From: Streptomyces luteolus
GTDB lineage: Bacteria; Actinomycetota; Actinomycetes; Streptomycetales; Streptomycetaceae
NCBI RefSeq assembly: GCF_029968015.1
Contig: NZ_JASCIS010000008.1
Span: forward strand, 124,001 to 188,000
Direction of reading: 5' to 3'
Length of the DNA: 64,000 nt
A model generated the notes under the pieces. It was not told where the DNA came from, made no database searches, and was given only the letters and a program-made list of their open reading frames with translations. Numbering within the stretch: position 1 is the stretch's first letter; every line of letters starts with the position of its first letter. A program made the position numbers and the translations under genes. Shown piece after piece: positions 60,299 to 64,000 of this stretch.

Positions 60299-61603
60299 TC
60301 AGGGTTTGTACGCGAGTTGCGGTACGTCGAAGCAGTTGCTGTTCATGTCGCCGCTCTGCGTGACCCAGCCCTCGCCGTCGCGCCAACGGGCCACGGACAG
60401 GCAGGTGGTGCGGGTCTCCGGTGGTTCGTCGCGGTGCTCGAAGACGACGGGGACGAGCAGTCCGTCCGCGTCGTAGGGCCCGCCCTTCTCCAGGTACGCG
60501 TCCACGCACGCGCGCGTGGCGGCGGTTTCGGGCTCCGCGCGTGTGCAGGTTTTCGCGGCGTCCGTGAACCACATGGCCGCCGCCCAGCCTTCGAGCGCCC
60601 ACTGCGACAGCGGCCGGCCCTTCATCGCGTGCCGGAACTCCCGTACGGCCGGGTGCCCGGTGTCCTGGTGGTTGCGGCTCGACCCGGTCACCCAGAGGGA
60701 GTTGCGGCAGGCCGGCGCGTCCTCGTAGTCCTCGGCGACCGTGTCCGTCCAGTTCTGCGCGTTGGTGACCTTCGCTGTGACGTGGGCGCCGACGTCGTCC
60801 ATCGCCGCGCAGAGGCGGGCGTTGCCGTGGCTGTCGAGGGCGTCGAAGACCAGGTCGGCGCCCTGCTCCTTGAGGTCGGCGGCCACGGCGCGGAAGTTGG
60901 GCAGCGCGAAGTCGACCTGCTCGGTGACCACTTCGTACCCCTCGGCCCGCAGCCCCTGCGTGACGAGCCGGGCGTACGCGGCGGACGCGGACTGGTTGTA
61001 GGAGACGACGGCGGCGGTGCGGGCGCCGTGCTCGCGCTTGAAGTAGCGGTAGACCTCGGTGCCGCCGTACAGCTTCCCGTCCCAGCCCGGCTCGTCGCCG
61101 GTGCGCGGCGCGAGGCTCCCGTAGATCGAGTAGAGGTGCGGATACGTCTCGTACGCGGGCCCGACCGGCTGGCCGCCGATGTCGGGGACGCCGGCGGCGG
61201 AGACGCGCGGGGCGGCGGCGTAGTCGAGGACGGCGGTGGCGACGAGCGCGACGACCCGCCGTTCGTCGACCAGCTCGCGCACGCACTCGTTGTTGCCGAC
61301 GCCGCTGCCGCCGTCGTCGCAGGTGTGCACCTCGACGCGGCGGCCGTCGACGCCGCCGCGCGCGTTCAGCCGCTCGAAGTAGGCCAGGGCGCCGTCGCGC
61401 GGTCCGGTGAAGGCGCGGCCGCCGACCGGGCTGGTGGCGCTGGTCACGATGCCGACGCGGAGCGGCTCGGCGCGCGCCGGCGGCTCGCTCGCGGCGTCGT
61501 GCCCGGTGAAGTCGCTCTCGGGCAGCCGACTGCCGCAGGCGGCGCCGAACAGCAGCGTCAGCGCCGCGACGAGGACCTCAACAGCCCGGAACCGGCGAGG
61601 CAT
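60299..61603 (-). CDS. ABC transporter substrate-binding lipoprotein (branched-chain amino acid type)
   Basis: 434 residues. Lipobox LFGAACGS puts the protein on the outer face of the membrane. The type I periplasmic-binding fold is seen in PLRVGIVTSATSPVGGRAFTGPRDGALAYFERLNARGGVDGRRVEVHTCDDGGSGVGNNECVRELV. Cysteine pairs in the C-terminal half are unusual (ACRNSLW, TCTRAEPETAATRAC). It overlaps the lipoprotein gene by 26 bp. The matching permease (63175) is encoded divergently. The ligand (amino acid or other) is unknown. Confidence 0.92.
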   Translation of the reverse strand: MPRRFRAVEVLVAALTLLFGAACGSRLPESDFTGHDAASEPPARAEPLRVGIVTSATSPVGGRAFTGPRDGALAYFERLNARGGVDGRRVEVHTCDDGGSGVGNNECVRELVDERRVVALVATAVLDYAAAPRVSAAGVPDIGGQPVGPAYETYPHLYSIYGSLAPRTGDEPGWDGKLYGGTEVYRYFKREHGARTAAVVSYNQSASAAYARLVTQGLRAEGYEVVTEQVDFALPNFRAVAADLKEQGADLVFDALDSHGNARLCAAMDDVGAHVTAKVTNAQNWTDTVAEDYEDAPACRNSLWVTGSSRNHQDTGHPAVREFRHAMKGRPLSQWALEGWAAAMWFTDAAKTCTRAEPETAATRACVDAYLEKGGPYDADGLLVPVVFEHRDEPPETRTTCLSVARWRDGEGWVTQSGDMNSNCFDVPQLAYKP

Positions 61604-62120
61604 TGCCGCTGCTCATCTGCACCAGGGCGCACAGCGACTTGACCGACACCTTCCAGGTGCCGTCCTGCTTCACCGAGACACCGGCCGCGTCCTGCAGCGC
61701 GGGCTGTCCGTCAAGGGAGAGCGTGTACGTCACGTCGGCCTCGGTCTTCGACGTCAGCTCCACATCCGAGACGCTCGCCTCCGTCTGCTTGCCGCGCGGG
61801 TCGGCGTTGAAGGCCTGTAGGACCGGACGCATCTCGGCGCCGTTCTCCAGGACCTCCTCCTTCTGGTTCAGGGGAACCTCCGCGTCGAAGAACTTCTCCC
61901 AGTTGGCCTTGATCTCGCGCTCCGCCGCCGCGGCGTCCTCCGGGTCGCCCGGGGCCTCCTCGGTGCGCTCGACGGAGGGCTCGGACGGCGGCGTGCCCCC
62001 GCCGTCGTCCCCGCACCCCGTGACGGCCACGCCGATCGTCAGCATCGCGGCGGCCGCCACGGCCGCGATCCGAGTCCCACCCCGCCTGCGCCTGCTGCTC
62101 CCGAGCACCATCTGGCTCAC
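61578..62120 (-). CDS. Small lipoprotein
   Basis: 180 residues. An RRRR region and hydrophobic helix lead to the lipobox VAVTGCGDD (Cys36). The mature part is acidic with the pattern of a nuclear-transport-factor-2-like domain: EREIKANWEKFFDAEVPLNQKEEVLENGAEMRPVLQAF, TYTLSLDGQPALQDAAGVSVKQDGTWKVSVKSLCALV. GTG at 62120 or ATG at 62111. It is the first gene of the leftward pair with the binding protein and may assist it. Unknown function. Confidence 0.85.
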   Translation of the reverse strand: MSQMVLGSSRRRRGGTRIAAVAAAAMLTIGVAVTGCGDDGGGTPPSEPSVERTEEAPGDPEDAAAAEREIKANWEKFFDAEVPLNQKEEVLENGAEMRPVLQAFNADPRGKQTEASVSDVELTSKTEADVTYTLSLDGQPALQDAAGVSVKQDGTWKVSVKSLCALVQMSSGNASPVPGC

Positions 62121-62249
62121 CGCCGGGTCGATCGTCCGGGCAGAGACCGCCCGGTGCTTTCAGGGTCGGCCGAGGGGAGGCAGAGTGCAAGCGGTCTCTT
62201 GACATGAACAAATGGGTACAGAGCCACTCTCATCCCCCGGGAGCCTCGG

Positions 62250-63173
62250 ATGCGCACCAGCCGACTCCGCACCGCCCACCCCCTGCTCTGGGCCGGTGCC
62301 GCCGCACTCGCCCTCGGCGCCGTGCTGTGCGTGCTCGGCTGGTACGGGGTGTCCGGGGAGCGCTTCGCCGAGCGGCAGGTCCCGTATCTCGCGTCCTGCA
62401 CGCTGCCCGGTGCCGCGCTGATCGTGGCGGGCGCGGTGCTGCTCGTCGGCGGCCGGGGCGCCCTGGCCACGGCGCGGGTGCAGGAGCTCTACGAGCTGCT
62501 CGTCGCGGCCGACCCCGGCGCCCCGGAGACCGCGCCCGCCGCGCCGGGCGCCCGCAGCGACGCGCTCGTCCTGGTGCCGGGCGGCACCCTGTACCACCGC
62601 GCCGACTGCCCGCTGGTCGAGGGCAAGCCCGAGGCCGTACCGGCGGATCCGCGCCCCGGCCTCACCCCGTGCCCGATCTGCGAGCCGCCGGTGCGTGCGG
62701 CGGACAAGGCCGCGTGTGCGGCGGGCCAGCCGGTGCGTGCGGCGGACCAGCCCGGGCGTGGGGCGGACCAGCCCGCACGTGAGCCGGACCAGCCCGGGCG
62801 TGGGGCGGACCAGCTCGCGCGTGAACCGGACCAGCCCGCACGTGAACCGGACCAGCCCGGGCGTGGGGCGGACCAGCCCGCACGTGAACCGGACCAGCCC
62901 GCACGTGAACCGGACCAGCCCGGGCGTGGGGCGGACCAGCCCGGGCGTGGGGCGGACCAGCCCGCACGTGAACCGGACCAGCCCGCACGTGAACCGGACC
63001 AGCCCGGGCGTGGGGCGGACCAGCCCGCACGTGAACCGGACCAGCCCGGGCGTGGGGCGGACAAGCCCGCGCGTGAACCGGACCAGCCCGCCCGTGAACC
63101 GGATCAGCCCGCCCGTGAACCGGACCAGCCCGCACGTGAACCGGAACCGGACAAGGCGGACCCGGAGCCCTGA
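62250..63173 (+). CDS. Membrane protein with CxxC motif and 19 heptad repeats
   Basis: 307 residues. Two transmembrane helices (about 10-32 and 46-68) precede a cytoplasmic domain with the metal-site-like pattern YHRADCPLV...LTPCPICEPP (residues ~115-147). Then come 19 exact-length 7-residue repeats of two kinds, DQPAREP and DQPGRGA (residues 166-298), and a short EPDKADPEP end. The stop is 1 bp before the permease ATG (TGACATG), so translation is coupled. The His/Cys part resembles small zinc-binding domains. A role as an accessory to the Liv-type permease is inference. Confidence 0.88.
   Translation: MRTSRLRTAHPLLWAGAAALALGAVLCVLGWYGVSGERFAERQVPYLASCTLPGAALIVAGAVLLVGGRGALATARVQELYELLVAADPGAPETAPAAPGARSDALVLVPGGTLYHRADCPLVEGKPEAVPADPRPGLTPCPICEPPVRAADKAACAAGQPVRAADQPGRGADQPAREPDQPGRGADQLAREPDQPAREPDQPGRGADQPAREPDQPAREPDQPGRGADQPGRGADQPAREPDQPAREPDQPGRGADQPAREPDQPGRGADKPAREPDQPAREPDQPAREPDQPAREPEPDKADPEP
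62745..63143 (+). repeat. 21-bp minisatellite, 19 copies, two unit types
   Basis: Units code DQPAREP (A) or DQPGRGA (B) in the order BABAABAABBAABABAAAA; unit 4 has L and unit 16 K in place of Q/P. There are no interruptions or frame changes, and the nucleotide copies are nearly identical, indicating recent expansion. The reverse strand is open too, but only as a consequence of the repeat. Confidence 0.95.
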
Positions 63174-63174
63174 C

Positions 63175-64000
63175 ATGGACTCCCTCACGTACGACCTCAC
63201 GCTCGCCGGACTCGCCGTCGGCAGCGCGGCCGCGCTCACCGGGATCGGCCTGATCGTGACGTACCGGGCCACCGGGGTCCTCAACTTCGCGCACGGCGCC
63301 GTCGCCATGGTCTGCGCGTATCTGCTGCGCCAGCTCACCGTCGACTGGGGCTGGCCGCTCTGGCTCGCCGCCCTGGTCACGCTGTGCGTGGCGGCGCCCG
63401 GCATCGGGCTCGTCCTGGAACGGGCCGTGTTCCGGCCGCTCGCGGTTATCAGCGCCGATCCCGCGCAGACCCTGGTGGCGTCCATCGGGGTGTTCGTGCT
63501 GCTCGTCGGCGGGGCGGCGCTCGTGTGGGGGCCGGGGGCGCGCGCGGACGCGCCCGAGCTGCTCGACGACAGCGCGCCCTGGGGACAGCTGGCCGTCGTG
63601 CTCCTGCTCGCCGCCGCCGTGGGCGCGGTGAGCCGCTGGACCCGCTTCGGCAGCGAGCTGCGGGCCGTCGTCGACAACCGCTCCCTGGCCGTGCTCGGCG
63701 GCATCGACGCGGACCGGGTCGCCGCCGCCGGCTGGGCCTTCGGCTCGTTCACCGCCGGCCTGACGGGGGTCCTGCTCGCCCCGCTCGTACGCCTCGACCC
63801 GTACGGACTGCCACTGCTCGTCATGGAGGTCGTGGCCGTCGCCGTGGCGGCGGGGATGCGCAGCCTGCCGCTCGCGGTGCTCGTCGCGCTCGGCATCGGT
63901 GTCGCGCAGGCCCAGCTGACCCGGCTGCACCCCGCGGGCCTGGGCGAGCCGCTGCTGCGGGCGTTGGGGGCGAACCTGTTCGTGGTGGCGCTGCTCGTCG
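63175..64000 (+). CDS. Branched-chain amino acid ABC transporter permease (LivH-like), cut by window edge
   Basis: Inner-membrane permease; the first 275 residues are visible. The LivH signature appears near the start (AAALTGIGLIVTYRATGVLNFAHGAVAMVCAYLLRQLTV) and the central EAA-like loop SELRAVVDNRSLAVLGGIDADRVAAAGWAFGSFTAGLTGVLLAP. It takes up or exchanges substrates delivered by the divergent binding protein. Coupled to the heptad-repeat membrane protein. The rest of the gene, and probably LivM/LivG/LivF genes, lie beyond 64000. It may be a fusion with the second permease, which cannot be judged here. Confidence 0.92.
   Translation, partial: MDSLTYDLTLAGLAVGSAAALTGIGLIVTYRATGVLNFAHGAVAMVCAYLLRQLTVDWGWPLWLAALVTLCVAAPGIGLVLERAVFRPLAVISADPAQTLVASIGVFVLLVGGAALVWGPGARADAPELLDDSAPWGQLAVVLLLAAAVGAVSRWTRFGSELRAVVDNRSLAVLGGIDADRVAAAGWAFGSFTAGLTGVLLAPLVRLDPYGLPLLVMEVVAVAVAAGMRSLPLAVLVALGIGVAQAQLTRLHPAGLGEPLLRALGANLFVVALLV

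Noticed and set aside
62745..63143. CRISPR-like array of 19 repeats
   Set aside because: Units are directly adjacent without spacers, in frame and code protein; no cas genes are in the window.
62160..63896. Long open frames on the minus strand opposite the heptad-repeat gene and permease
   Set aside because: They arise because the 21-bp repeat keeps all frames open and the permease has GC-rich third positions; no ribosome site or domain supports them, whereas the plus strand has clear TM and LivH signatures.
1..64000. tRNA, rRNA, riboswitch or integrase/attachment sites
   Set aside because: No cloverleaf-like, ribosomal or known riboswitch motifs and no phage or integrase genes were seen; a covariance-model search would be needed to exclude small RNAs.

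Overview
The window is a 64-kb piece of a Streptomyces chromosome. It has about 72% GC by eye with a strong G/C bias at third codon positions, many GTG starts, GGAGG-type ribosome sites, and families typical of the genus: a SepF paralogue, streptogrisin-type proteases, a sortase-E LAETG signal and an ImuB-like/DnaE2 pair. From memory, the gene order resembles the S. coelicolor SCO1690-SCO1760 core region (hmgA, SGNH lipase, LPMO, dnaE2, sepF-like). No alignment could be run. I see no rRNA, tRNA, CRISPR array, integrase or transposase.

Layout. 1-6.8 kb: a truncated acyl-CoA dehydrogenase divergent from a TetR regulator, a DMT exporter, an MHS-type MFS carrier, and an aldehyde dehydrogenase/zinc alcohol dehydrogenase operon. 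6.8-15.9 kb: a SulP transporter/beta-carbonic anhydrase pair, a small secreted protein, a CitMHS/MFS transporter pair, and a molybdopterin oxidoreductase with a TetR regulator. 16-24 kb: homogentisate dioxygenase with a GntR regulator, a lone type ISP specificity-domain protein, a FetB-like permease, a Tat-exported M20 amidohydrolase and a CoA-transferase. 24-31 kb: SGNH lipase, a probable broken gene, an AAA ATPase, GntR, GNAT, DUF402, and a methyltransferase-NUDIX fusion. 31-35 kb: a tctABC tricarboxylate system with a divergent CitB-like response regulator. 35-46 kb: a wall-anchored LPMO, an SRPBCC protein, the ImuB-like/DnaE2 cassette, a membrane protein and AdhE. 45-50 kb: two S1 proteases, a Cys-rich DUF5685-like protein and a SepF paralogue. 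50-57 kb: a second acyl-CoA dehydrogenase, a DHA2 exporter, a membrane mannosyltransferase-like protein, a PAP2 phosphatase and an I78-like inhibitor. 57-64 kb: a WYL regulator, a glycosyltransferase pair, and a branched-chain amino-acid-type ABC system whose permease runs off the right edge.

How genes may work together. Three nearly identical palindromes (consensus about AAACTAgCrGyGTTAGTTT) lie before the first acyl-CoA dehydrogenase/TetR pair, before the aldehyde dehydrogenase operon and, 50 kb away, before the second acyl-CoA dehydrogenase. This suggests one TetR regulon for acyl-CoA and aldehyde oxidation. Four 13-bp-spaced direct repeats lie between tctC and the response regulator. A near-consensus LexA box precedes dnaE2. 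A perfect 36-bp repeat in inverted orientation brackets the hmgA-gntR-ISP segment. In-frame short tandem repeats occur inside or at the ends of many unrelated proteins, most strikingly 19 heptads in a membrane protein translationally linked to the Liv-type permease.
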